Shown here piece by piece: positions 7,383-16,235 of a stretch of 16,459 bases of DNA. The first letter of the stretch is position 1. Each line of letters begins with the position of its first letter. Location of the stretch: NCBI GenBank assembly GCA_004335835.1, contig RWJK01001053.1, forward strand, positions 6,998 to 23,456. The letters are read 5' to 3'. A program made the translations under genes and the position numbers. The notes beneath the pieces were generated by a model that saw nothing but the letters and a program-made list of their open reading frames with translations, had not been told where the DNA came from and searched no databases. Source of the DNA: Scenedesmus sp. ARA3. Taxonomy: Eukaryota > Chlorophyta > Chlorophyceae > Sphaeropleales > Scenedesmaceae.

Positions 7383-10300
7383 GTGCAACCAGGCCAGCTT
7401 ACATCTGCAGCACAGCTGTCGGCCGTCATGCTGACGCACAGGCGGGTTCAAGATGTGGCTGCCACCCCAGCAGCACGGGAGGCGTCGGGCCCCTCTGGGC
7501 AAGTACACATTCTCTGTTCCTCTGTGTCTGTTTAGGCGTGGGTGCGTGAGGTATACACTTTTTCATGGAAAGGCTTGGGGTGGAAGGGAGTTGCGGTGCG
7601 GTTTGTTTTGGTCTGGGTGTCAAGACAGTTGCTGCAAGCAAGACGAGCAGTGCTCCCTGCTTGTTGCGCTCCAGGAGGGTGCTGGGTTGTGCTGAAGTTG
7701 TTGCTGTGGGTCACACGATAACCTGGTGTTGTTGGTTCCAAGGCGCTGAAAGTCTCCACCGCCATGGCATGGCATGCACTGCACTAAAGTGACTAGTACA
7801 TGTACTGTGCTGAGCGCCTAGCCTGAGGAAGAAGGCTGCCATTGCATCACAGTCCCTCTTAATGGTGCTATGGGTACCTGTTGATGAAACAGAAAGGTAA
7901 GATTTATTTTGCAATGTAGCATTGCAATGTGTGTCACCTGCAATCCTTGATAAAGAGAGCCCGAAGGAAGGCACAGCAACTCTGCTGACACCTGTGTCAG
8001 AAGTGTAACAGCATTGGACCACGGGAGCCCTACCACCGGCAGGTGTTCGCTGCATTGGGCCTGCCCCCTGCAGACGCCAGTCGCAGCAGCGAAGACTACC
8101 TCAAAGATCCCAACATAGTGATTGCCGCCATCCACGGCGACTGCAGAAGCATGGTCGCAGTGGTCACAGAAAAGCAGTCGCAGCGGGCCCAGCAGCAGAC
8201 CACTCGCTGGTGGCTCCTCAGCGTGTTGCTCGGTGCCTTCAGCTCGCTATTCAGCTGGCTATTCAGCTGGGTAGCCGGCTCCGCAGCTACGCGCTGCTGC
8301 TGCAGCAGCTGCAGCAGCATGACAGCTGGTGTGCCGGTGGTGCCAACAGATGTGCTGCGCCTGCTGCTGCTGACCACACTGGAGGCATGCCTGCTGGATG
8401 GGCCTCTTGATGTCATCAGCGACTGCAGCTTGCGCTTGTATATGGTGGTTGCCAGCATTGCATGGCAGCCTGGAGGGCAGCCTGGATCGGCATCATCAGC
8501 TGCAGCTGTTGCTGCTGCACAGCTGCAGCAGCAGCTCGGGGGTTCAGCAGGGGTGCGGCAGCAGCTGCAGCTGATGCTGCAGGAGGTGGGTCCAGTTGTC
8601 ATTGCAGCACACAAGCGGGGGAGGCTGGGCGAGGCGCTACGCAGGGCGGACGAGGATGGCGCAGTGAAGGGCCGCCACCGAACTGCGAGCATGCGGTGCT
8701 TTGGGGGCGCACTGATCAGCCTGGCGTGCTCAGGTAAAGCTGACGGAGGATTCCGCACACACAAAGTGCTGCTGACAGATGTGTTGGTGGTTGAACGTTG
8801 CTATATTTTGCAACATGTTCTGCAGTTGTGACCAGGTGTTGATATTTGCAAGATGCTGCAAGGCATGCCTGTAACCCTATACATGCCTGTTCAAAACCTG
8901 CTGTAAATGAAGGGTTGGCAAGCGCCGTGACAGTTGCGCGCTGCTGCACAATGTGTGACTTGCGCTGCCTGGGAAGATGTTGCCGCACCATCTGCAGGCT
9001 TGATTGGCTTGAATGGTTGCAGTTGGTGTTTATTGCAGTGAGCAATGGGGGTACACTCTCTACCAGCATCAGCTCCTGCTGGTGCTGCAATGCATCGCAT
9101 AGGCTGCTTGTCGTGGCATCAACACTGCTGCTGATGCCGCTGCCGCTGCGCTGCTGCTGCAGTCGAACCCTCCACCCTGGCAGCAGCCATCACTGCAAGC
9201 CAGCAGCCTGCAGCCTGCTGCCGTGCCCTCAAGGCGCTGGATGCTGGCTACAGGGCTGCATGCGTGCCAGGGGCACAGCACAAGCACGGCACGCTGCAGG
9301 GCACGCTGCAGGTGTTTGGCAGCAGCGCCATCGCCGCGTTGCGGTGCGCTGCTGGTATGAGCAGCAGCAGCAGGCCAGCAGCAGGAGCAGCAGGAGCAGC
9401 AGCAGGAGCAGCAGCAGGAGCAGCAGCAGGAGCAGCAGCAGGAGCAGCGGAGCAATCTGGCGGGCCTCTGGTGGACTTGTTCTGCACTGCCACGCAGCAG
9501 CACCAGGGTGGGGCTTCAGCAGGTGGGCAGGATGAGCAGCAGCAGCTGCTGCTGCCAAAGCGCCTGCACTCACTGCTCCTGAGCACACTGAAGGGCCTGT
9601 TGTTCAGCAGCAGCAGTGCAGCAGGAGATATTCGGGTGATGCTTGCGGCAGTTGACATTGCGGAGCTGGTGGTCCACCTCTGCAGTGCAGCAGGGCCCAT
9701 CAGCAGCAGCGGCAGCGGCAGCAGCAGCGGCGGCGGCGGCACCAGCAGCAGCAGGGGCACGGGGTTGCCAGTACAGCTCGTGTCGCCCTGGATGGCGCTA
9801 GCAGCGCGGGCCGTGAAGACTGCAGTTGAGATGCATTTGCGCCTGACTGCTGACACTTCAGGCGTTGCAGCGCTGGTTTGCAGCAGCACAGACGCGCAGG
9901 AGAAGAGGTTGCCAGTAAACCTCATGTGCCGCTGCCGCAGCTGCTGCCGGCTGTTGCTTGGCTGGTGGAGAGCCTGCAGCAGCACCGTCAGGCGCTGGCA
10001 GTACCGCCTCAGTTGCTTGCAGAGCAGCAACAGCTGAACAGCTACCTGCAGTCGGTTGCGTGGTCTGAACCAGGCAGGGAGCCTTCCGAAGCTGCCGAAC
10101 TGGCCGAGGGGATGCAGCGCATTGCAGCGTGTGTCATGGCACAAGTGCCGCACGACTACGCCTGCAACAACCCAGGTGTGTAGGGTAGATTTCAACAGTT
10201 GTCTGGGGTCTTTATAGATGAAGCTGAATTGATGTCATTGCATTAGATATATTGCTGAATTTATGTCATTGCACCGATGCGGCGGCTGGCGGTGGTTTTG

Positions 10301-10729
10301 CATGTTCTATCCCAGCTGGCGGTGCGCTTTTCGCAGTGAGCACAACCATCCCATTCAGCTACAGTGAGTTAATACTTGCTGCTGGTGTGGTGCTTGACCT
10401 TATGCTGCACGACACCCCCGGCTGCTGTGCTGCCATCATCCCAGCAGTTGTGATTTATATGTTCCTCTGCTGATGCTGTCCCCGCTCATTGCTGCTGCGG
10501 CTGCTGCTGCCGCTGCTGCTGCTGCACAGGCTGTGGCAGCATGGACGGCACCGGTGAGCTGGAGCTGGTGACAGGCAAGAGCAGCGTGTGCTCCGGCTGC
10601 AGGGCAGCGCGGCTGTGCAGCAGCGAGTGCATGAAGGAGCACTGGGACAGCCACAAGCCCGTGTGCAAGCGCATCGCAGCCGCCAACAAGGCAGCGGCAG
10701 CAGCCAAGCAGGATCCTGAGGCTGCCTGA
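7383..10729 (+). CDS. MYND-type zinc-finger protein of unknown function (multi-exon, 5' end unresolved)
   Basis: Deduced exons: 7383-7502 (tentative), 8001-8733, 9163-9875, 9941-10175, 10530-10729, giving about 666 residues ending at TGA 10727-10729. Junctions are phase-consistent: ISLACS|VEPSTLAAAIT joins 8733 to 9163, and CNNP|GCGS joins 10175 to 10530. The C-terminus is a MYND zinc finger: C-x4-C, then CSGC, LCSSEC, EHWDSHKPVC, i.e. all seven Cys and the His expected. MYND fingers bind proline-rich partners or act beside enzymatic domains, but the upstream part shows no SET or other known domain. It is mostly helical with Gln, Ser and Ala-Gly repeats. A hydrophobic stretch near 8205-8282 (RWWLLSVLLGAF, LFSWLFSW) could be membrane-inserted or simply a buried helix. 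The start codon is not identified; the exon 3/4 boundary is uncertain (see findings). Confidence 0.7.
9116..9162 (+). repeat. CTG/CCG-rich acceptor of the 8734-9162 intron
   Basis: CTGCTGATGCCGCTGCCGCTG and related triplets end in (CTG)3CAG at 9151-9162. The exon begins at 9163 with TC, completing a Val codon split with G at 8733. The intron donor is CAG|GTAAAG. Confidence 0.7.
9381..9450 (+). repeat. 12-base coding minisatellite (Ala-Gly repeat) in the MYND gene
   Basis: Units of GCAGGAGCAGCA repeat about five times, the first copies shortened. In frame they read A-G-A-A repeatedly (AAGAAAGAAAGAA). Unlike the pure triplet tracts nearby, this is a 12-base unit, suggesting expansion of a four-codon block. 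Confidence 0.8.
10223..10273 (+). repeat. 20-base direct repeat in the last MYND intron
   Basis: GCTGAATTGATGTCATTGCA at 10223-10242 recurs at 10254-10273 with a single mismatch (T for G at the ninth base), 31 bases apart, within the intron 10176-10529. The segment is AT-richer than its surroundings. Confidence 0.8.
10486..10529 (+). repeat. CTG-rich acceptor of the last MYND intron
   Basis: Triplets of CTG, interrupted by CGG and CCG, run from about 10490 to the acceptor CACAG ending at 10529. The zinc-finger exon starts at 10530. Confidence 0.75.
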
Positions 10730-11113
10730 GGCGCGCCATACGCTTCTGCAGAGCACCGCTGCCGTTTTGCGAACTTCACACCTGCATGTTTGAGTTCATC
10801 ATCATCATCATGTTACCCATCAAGCCATAGCATCAACGCCATTTTCATTTTTCTTTTTTTGCACGCTTGTTTGAGTTGTGACGCAATCTTGAGTCCGTAC
10901 AACTACACGTTGTTTGCAAGTTGTTTGCACACACTATACGTACGCTGCTCACTGCAGCAACGCCTGCAATGGCGACTGGGCCCCTCCTGGCAGGGGTGGC
11001 AGCCAGGCTGCAGCTGCCCATGCGGCGCAGCACCGCATGTGCTGCTGGTGTACAATTTGCAATAGCTTGCACTTGCGTCAGTGAGGCTCCTCAAACGGGC
11101 GAGGTTACCAGTG

Positions 11114-11118
11114 TGTAA
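11114..11118 (+). terminator. Candidate TGTAA poly(A) signal for the MYND gene
   Basis: TGTAA lies about 385 bases past the MYND stop, a 3' UTR length normal for chlorophytes. It is the first TGTAA on the plus strand after the stop codon. Confidence 0.45.
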
Positions 11119-11164
11119 CTTCCAGAATTAAAAGCGATTATGCTGCACCAGCTTGGAGGTGCCA

Positions 11165-11169
11165 TTACA
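11165..11169 (-). terminator. Candidate TGTAA poly(A) signal for the F-box/SAP gene
   Basis: TTACA on the plus strand (TGTAA on the minus strand) is the first such signal I find downstream of the minus-strand stop at 12162. That would imply a 3' UTR of about 1 kb and transcript ends abutting those of the convergent MYND gene. Confidence 0.3.
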
Positions 11170-11309
11170 CGGCAGCTTGTCATCCTTGTTGGTCTGACGA
11201 GGGCGGCTGTCAGGCTCGGTCTTAGGCCCAAGCCTGCAGGCCCAGCGCAAGATTGTCTTGCCGTGACGGCAATGCGTTTACTGCACCGATTTGCAGCTGC
11301 CCACAAAAG

Positions 11310-11381
11310 TGCAGCAAACACATTGTCACAATCAACAATGTAATGTAATGTAATGCAGCAAACACATTGTCACAATCAACA
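11310..11381. repeat. 28-base direct duplication flanking (ATGTA)n
   Basis: A 28-base sequence beginning TGCAGCAAACACATTG occurs at 11310-11337 and, identically, at 11354-11381 (period 44). Between them lie three overlapping TGTAA pentamers (11339-11353) from an ATGTA microsatellite. The region is between convergent genes. Confidence 0.9.
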
Positions 11382-12161
11382 AGCAATGCAGTGCCACTGC
11401 CGGGCCTGCTGCAGTGCGCACTGCAGTATGGCATATGCATGATGTACCACGCAATATTACGGCAAAAGTCCAGCAACAGTGTCGATCCGCACGCTGGCTG
11501 ACTGAGCACCGCACAGTGCCTTGCCAGCGCGCAGATAGTGCAGTTCACAACAACACCAGCTGTCAACAAGTTGCACACGCAGCTCAGCGATGTCTCTGTC
11601 AACAGCTGTCCTGCATAAGCACCAAGTTCAGTACGACGTGGTTCAACACAACACAACGACAACGTGGTGCAAGGTTTGCTCAGTCAATCCTAGGACAGCA
11701 TGGAGCGCCACTTTTTTTTTGTTACCAGGTGGGCCACTTGGGATCCTCAAGGTTTCGTGCTAAAATACCGCAGCGGCTCTCCAACTTGCAATGACTGCGG
11801 ATGAAGATGGTGCCTACAGCTGCTGCCGCGGCTTTGCACAGCTGCCCTGCACCGCTGTGCACCTTGTTGTACCTCTCCAGTTGAAACTGCACCCGATGCA
11901 CACTACCCTGCCATGCCTTGCCCCTCAGCTGCCGTGCCGGGCAGCATTAGCTACCAACACTATTGTCATTCCAAGCACAGACACTGCACTGCAGTGCCCA
12001 AACATTCAAACGGTAGGGCAGCAGCTGCTACGAGAGACACATGCAGCTGACGCCAGTGTCTTGCTCAACAGCGCACTAATTCTTCTGCTGCCAAGACACA
12101 GCGCTGCCTTGCTGCCAACGTCATCACGAATTGTAGTCATGGATTCAAAATTGTCATCTGC

Positions 12162-13689
12162 TTAACGAGCACGAGCACCACCCTCTTTAGCAGCCAGGCA
12201 GCACAGCATATCGCGCGCCTCCTGCTGCTGCTCAAGGAGCGCCTCGCACCTCGCCCCCTCCCCCATCCTGCTGAGCTGCTCCTGCCACTGCTGTGCTATC
12301 ACCTGCAGCTGCAGCAGCTGCTGCCTGCTGCATGCGCCCGTGAACTGCTGCAGCAGCCTGCGCCGCGCTGCTGCCGAGGTCACAGTCACCATGGTCATGC
12401 TGCAGGAGAACAGCCACCTAGCCAGGCCAGACTGCTTCCTGCTCGGGCCAGGCCACCTGCGGTTCACCTCGTCGCGGCCCATCGCCTTCAGCGCGTCCCA
12501 CACACTGCTGACCAGCTCACAGCCAGCCCAGGGGTATGAGCAGCAGCGCTCGAGCAGCACTGCCCGCAGCAGCTGAGGCGCCACGCTGCTGGGCTGCTGC
12601 AGGCCAAATGCTTGCGGGAGCTTGACCACCAGCTCCGCCTTGCTGCTGTTGCTGCCAGGCACTCGCAGCTGCCGTGCTGCCTGCTTGAGCTCAGGTAGCT
12701 TGTATCGCAGCGGGTCTTGCAGGAAAGCGCTCCACTGCTGCCAGCTCCAACCATCCGCTTCTGGCAGGGCCTGCAGCTGTGCCAGCGTCTTCTCTGAGCA
12801 CCGCACGCTTGCAGGCTTGTTCCAAAACTCGATTTCCGCTCTGAGCAGAAGCTGGAGCTCTGCTGCCTGCTCCTCCAGGGTTGCAAAGCCGTGCTTTGAA
12901 GCGCTGTAGAAGTCCCAGCTCACCTGCACACCAAACACCAGACCGGGAGATGTGCAGTGGTGCAACCAGTGTGGGTCTGGGCACCAGTTGATGTGTGCAT
13001 GATGGTTTGCAGACGATGCACTTGCTATTCCAACCAGTGCAGGCTGTGCTGTTTGAGGTGCGGCAGTCAACAGGCGGGAAGTACATTGTGACTTGCTGCA
13101 TGAGCAATTGCTGCACCTGCAAAGCTGAAAATGACGCAGGATGTGCTGGTGCTGAGAGGGGCAAGCCACAATAGAATAGAATAGAATAGAATAGAATAGA
13201 ATAGAATAGAATACAATAGAATAGAATAGGAATAAATATAGAATGAATGAAAACAATAATCAGTACGCCACGGAGTGTCTCTGCTCTCTGCAGGTGGTAT
13301 TAAACATCCACGTGTTGAATGCAGAGCATGCGTTGCTGCGCTGATATCCTGCGAGATGAATTCAGCTCAACAATGCAGTGGCTTACTTTCCTGATTGTAT
13401 CGGCATGCCGTACTGCACTACTCACCAGTGCCGCATTGGCCAGGTCATTTGCTGCCATTGAAAGCCCCCGCACGCCATCAGCCTCAATGCCTGCCAGGCA
13501 GCTCATCACCCTCTGCAGCACGCCCGGCGGCAGCACAAACTCGCCATACTTCTCACTGCCGCAGACGGGCTTGCTGCTGTTGGCCTTGATGGTCTGCAGC
13601 CGGTCTTTGGCTGCTGCTGCTGCTGCACTGCGAGCCGCAGCAGATGGGCATTTGCCGGCTGCAGCAGCAACGCCATTGACAGGGGGCAA
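12162..13689 (-). CDS. F-box-like and SAP-domain protein (5' end unresolved)
   Basis: Two exons on the minus strand: 13689-13426 and 12923-12162 (stop TAA at 12164-12162), joined in phase 0 by donor CTG|GTGAGT and acceptor GTGCAG. The spliced junction reads DLANAAL|VSWDFYSASKHG. With the upstream LPPGVLQRVMSCLAG this resembles an F-box (LPxxVLxxI..L ... DLxxAALVxxxFYxxS), the module that docks substrate receptors on SKP1 of SCF ubiquitin ligases. In exon 2, KLPELKQAARQLRVPGSNSS followed by KAELVVKL is a good SAP motif (about 12615-12704), a helix-turn-helix that binds DNA or RNA. The C-terminal 150 residues are helical with no known domain. The first codon of the open frame is TTG after an in-frame TAG, so an upstream exon must carry the start. 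An F-box plus SAP pairing suggests chromatin-linked ubiquitination, which is inference. Confidence 0.72.
12615..12704 (-). other. SAP domain
   Basis: Residues KLPELKQAARQLRVPGSNSS and the following KAELVVKL fit the SAP pattern: a helix with alternating Leu, a Gly in the turn, then a K-A-E-L second helix. SAP modules occur in chromatin, DNA repair and RNA-processing proteins. Confidence 0.8.
13170..13229. repeat. (ATAGA)n pentanucleotide microsatellite in an intron
   Basis: About eleven ATAGA units with one substitution (ATACA at about 13211) lie in the intron 12924-13425 of the F-box/SAP gene. On the sense (minus) strand it is TCTAT, pyrimidine-rich. It is followed at about 13230-13260 by AT-rich degenerate copies. 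Confidence 0.95.
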
Positions 13690-13714
13690 GGAAACTGTTA
13701 GCTACATTTGTGTA

Positions 13715-13735
13715 GGGGGGGGGGAGGTTTTGGGG
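13715..13735. repeat. G10 run and neighbouring G-runs
   Basis: Ten consecutive G, then AGG and GGGGG after a TTTT spacer, on the plus strand. It lies just 5' of the first accepted exon of the minus-strand F-box/SAP gene, where the sense strand is C-rich. Confidence 0.85.
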
Positions 13736-14834
13736 GTTACGAGCAAGGGGAGCTGAAGCACGCCCCTTTCTGAGGGAGGTTGTGGTGACCTGCCGAAGGC
13801 AGCCAACACATCGCCAATGGGTAGGGGGTTCTGCTACATTATTTAATCCCGTGTCACCCCGCAAAGATTGTGGGTTTAAGGCGCCCTACGTGCGGTGTTG
13901 TGTATGCAGACATTCAGCGTGCTGCTGTGCAGCATGTGGCAGGAAGCTGCAGCATCCACGAGGTTCAGTTGCTCAGCTGGCCCATGCGCGGGCCAAAGGC
14001 ATGCACACTGTGACTAACCTCGTATGTCACGTGGTACATGGCTTCGGTTGCGTTTCCTCAGCCCGTTTGTAGTCTGCTGACAGATGCCACTCTGATTGTT
14101 GTACGAGTCCAACGGGCGCCGCTATGACCGCTTGATCAGTGATATGTTGCAATTATATCGGTTGTGATGCTGTTAAGAGCTCTGTCTGCTTTGGTTGGCG
14201 TGCGTATGCAATACTGCCGGTGTTGTCGACAAGCAACCTCTCTCTGATGGCAGGGCACCTGGGCTCCGAGCGAACGTCGCATGGATTATCAACAATTGAA
14301 CATAGTAATAACGATCCAGCGTTGTGAAAGCAGCGGGCATGGTTCCAACGGTAATAAGGAACCAGTCACCCTATTCAAACCAACCTCACATTCGATTCAA
14401 ACCAGGCAAGGGTTTTGCGTTTGAAAGCTGTCTGTCCGGCACCTTTAAACAACAGCAGATCATGTTTTGACTCTGAGAGTTCGTCATAACAAACGCAGTT
14501 GAGGATGTGACCATGGAACACCAACGCCCACGGCTAGAAGTGGCTCATGATGTTCGGTCAACAGAAGGAGGCCTACTGCCCAGCCATCACGGCCATTGAG
14601 TTTCTTGAACAACCTTTCTTGTTCATACACATACGACGGCTCGCATATCTGGTGGCGCTGCCACCACTACCGCGTGGGCATCATAACACTGTGCAGCATA
14701 ACACTGTGCACACGCCAGAACAGTTGCAGTGACCGCGCAACGTGCTCACTCCAAGCGCCGTCACGCCATGACTGACGGTCCCCAACACGCCCACACATAC
14801 GCAGGTTACACATGATAAAATATCCCGCAGCCAC

Positions 14835-14845
14835 GTCACCGTGAC
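14835..14845. promoter_or_regulatory. GTCAC-C-GTGAC palindrome with ACGTCA context
   Basis: The 5+1+5 inverted repeat sits inside ACGTCACCGTGACAT, whose ACGTCA half resembles bZIP/CREB-type sites. The gene it would regulate is not clear. Confidence 0.25.
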
Positions 14846-15438
14846 ATCATGCGGCGCCAAGGCGCCAAGGCGGCTTGCCCCAGCTACCCGTAACTAGTAG
14901 GCATGCTAAGGGCGAAGCTGAAACAACGCTCCAAGGAATGCTAAATAGTGGCGCCGGCCTTGCACTGCTCACTGCGATCAGCTCAACCACGTCTGCGTGG
15001 TCAAAAGCTATCAACACATTTACCTTGCAAGCTTGCCACCCTGACAGACGCCAACAACTCCTGCAGGATGCAGTGCCGCCCTGCAACACAAAACCCAGCA
15101 GAGGGGCCCTGCAGTGCAGCTGTTGCCAACACCAAGCACACCACTGTGAATCAGCAGCACAGCCATGCACACATGTCCACAACACGATCAGAACAATTGC
15201 ACTTGTTGGCCACAGCCGCTGAGGCAGCACACGGCCCAGATGCATGTTGACACCACGGCAACAGCAGATGCAGTGTGCGCTGCGTACTTCTTCAAATGTG
15301 CATCGAATTGCTGGCGATGACACAGTCAACTGTGAGCAGCTGCTCAGTAACGCTGCTGGCAGCACAAGCCCCTGCACCACCAGCAGACAGTCACTGCCTG
15401 GCCCACACCCAGCGGCACGCCACACTCCCTGACATTAG

Positions 15439-15511
15439 CCCTCTCACCACAGCCCTCTCACCCACAGCCCTCTCACCCACAGCCCTCTCACCCACAGCCC
15501 TCTCACAACAG
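15439..15511. repeat. 15-base tandem repeat, five copies
   Basis: CCCTCTCACCCACAG repeats at 15453, 15468 and 15483, with a 14-base first copy at 15439 and a variant final copy at 15498. It is pyrimidine-rich on the plus strand. No gene spans it convincingly. Confidence 0.95.
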
Positions 15512-15610
15512 AACACACCACTACCGCCACGCCCCTCACTCGAGTCACGCTCTCTGCACAGCTCCTAGTGGCCGCATCGCTGCGGCTGACAGCACCTGGA
15601 CCACTGGCCC

Positions 15611-15731
15611 TCACTTGCTCCAGGGCAGCATGGCTGCCAGTGCCGGCACTGCTGCGTGCTGCCTGCTGGGTGCTGCTGCTGCTGGAAGAGCTAGCCGCTG
15701 AGGCTCCTCCACACGCATCTGCGGCAGCGGC
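15611..15731 (-). CDS. Possible downstream exon of the right-hand minus-strand gene
   Basis: On the minus strand, acceptor CTGCCGCAG near 15731-15724 is followed by an open segment ending at a GTGAGG donor-like site near 15615. Two frames are open: one reads MRVEEPQRLALP..., the other a Ser/Ala-rich GGASAASSSSSSTQQ segment typical of algal linkers. Phase 0 from the preceding exon would choose the first. Neither shows a domain, so this exon is tentative. Confidence 0.3.
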
Positions 15732-15964
15732 GGCAGCAGCATGGCAGCACAGGTATGAGGCTTAGCATACGCAGCGACACACACCGCATCGCCATAATGG
15801 GGCACATGCACGTTGCACGCAGCGCGAACATGCACGTGCAGAGCATGCTGAGGTATAACACACAGCGCATATACACTACAGCTATGCCAGAGCAGCACGG
15901 CACGCTGATGCACACTGTGATCTGATGCCGTATATACTGCATGCCCTGCCCAGCAGCAGCCCAC

Positions 15965-16199
15965 CTCCATGTCTGAGAAGGCCAGGCACACCAGCGGCTT
16001 GCCCCCCAGCAGCAGGTCCAGCACCTCAGGGTGCTGCTGCTGCTGCTGCTGTGTTCTCTGCTGCTTTGTTTGCTGTTGTTGCTGCTGCTGCCAGTCCTGT
16101 GAGCTGGGCAGCTGTATGGTCATGGGTGCCACGGGCATGACGCTGGTGCGCAGGTCGCAGCTGTACTGCAGCAGCCCAGGGTGCTCCAGCGTGCCGCCA
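15965..16199 (-). CDS. Internal exon of an unrecognised protein
   Basis: A 235-base exon on the minus strand with acceptor (CTG)10CAG (16200-16201) and donor ATGGAG|GTGGGC (15965/15964). The product reads GGTLEHPGLLQYSCDLRTS, then VMPVAPMTIQLPSSQDW, a Gln-rich insert, then HPEVLDLLLGGKPLVCLAFS and DME. The non-repetitive parts look like genuine protein: balanced composition and a hydrophobic strand after GGKP. I do not recognise the family. The KPLVCLAFSDM strand resembles the core strand of thioredoxin-like folds such as ATP10, which is only an impression. Neighbouring exons are unresolved or beyond the window. Confidence 0.55.
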
Positions 16200-16201
16200 C
16201 T

Positions 16202-16234
<33 letters not shown>

Positions 16235-16235
16235 C
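16200..16235 (-). repeat. (CTG)10CAG acceptor on the minus strand
   Basis: Plus-strand (CAG)10 at 16203-16232 reads as (CTG)10 on the sense strand of the right-hand gene and meets the acceptor AG at 16201-16200. This mirrors the intron ends of the plus-strand genes. Confidence 0.75.

Larger units (their letters stand above)
10730..12161. other. Convergent intergenic region (3' UTRs)
   Basis: It lies between the stop of the plus-strand MYND gene and the stop of the minus-strand F-box/SAP gene. It contains a T-rich stretch near 10840-10870, a T10-type run near 11712, candidate TGTAA signals on both strands and the 28-base duplication. Open frames such as 11791-12165 (+) show no recognisable domain. 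Confidence 0.6.
13690..15600. other. CTG/CAG-poor region without a recognisable gene
   Basis: Nearly 2 kb without the triplet tracts that pervade the rest. Short open frames on both strands show no domain. Minor ordered elements: a direct repeat ATTCAAACCA (14373-14382 and 14395-14404), GGTGGC-GCT-GCCACC (14651-14665), a 15-base tandem pair with core CATAACACTGTGCA (14682-14710), GTCAC-C-GTGAC (14835-14845) and GGCGCCAA twice (14853-14868). It may contain promoters or upstream exons of the minus-strand F-box/SAP gene. Confidence 0.5.

Noticed and set aside
7881..7990. C/D box snoRNA (TGATGA near 7882, CTGA near 7984)
   Set aside because: The C box lacks the preceding purine and the flanks do not form a terminal stem.
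9360..9450. CRISPR-like array of GAGCAGCAGCAG
   Set aside because: No unique spacers; it is a coding minisatellite in frame with the MYND gene.
11791..12165. Open reading frame of 124 codons on the plus strand
   Set aside because: Contains no recognisable domain, lies in the 3' region of the convergent minus-strand gene and has composition like its surroundings.
12924..13256. Open frame beginning with a Phe/Tyr/Ile/Leu-rich membrane-like stretch on the minus strand
   Set aside because: It is the ATAGA microsatellite translated. The GTGCAG acceptor at 12924 and the phase match with the upstream exon place it in an intron.
14341..14410. TTCGATTC as a tRNA T-loop
   Set aside because: No cloverleaf arms can be paired around it on either strand.
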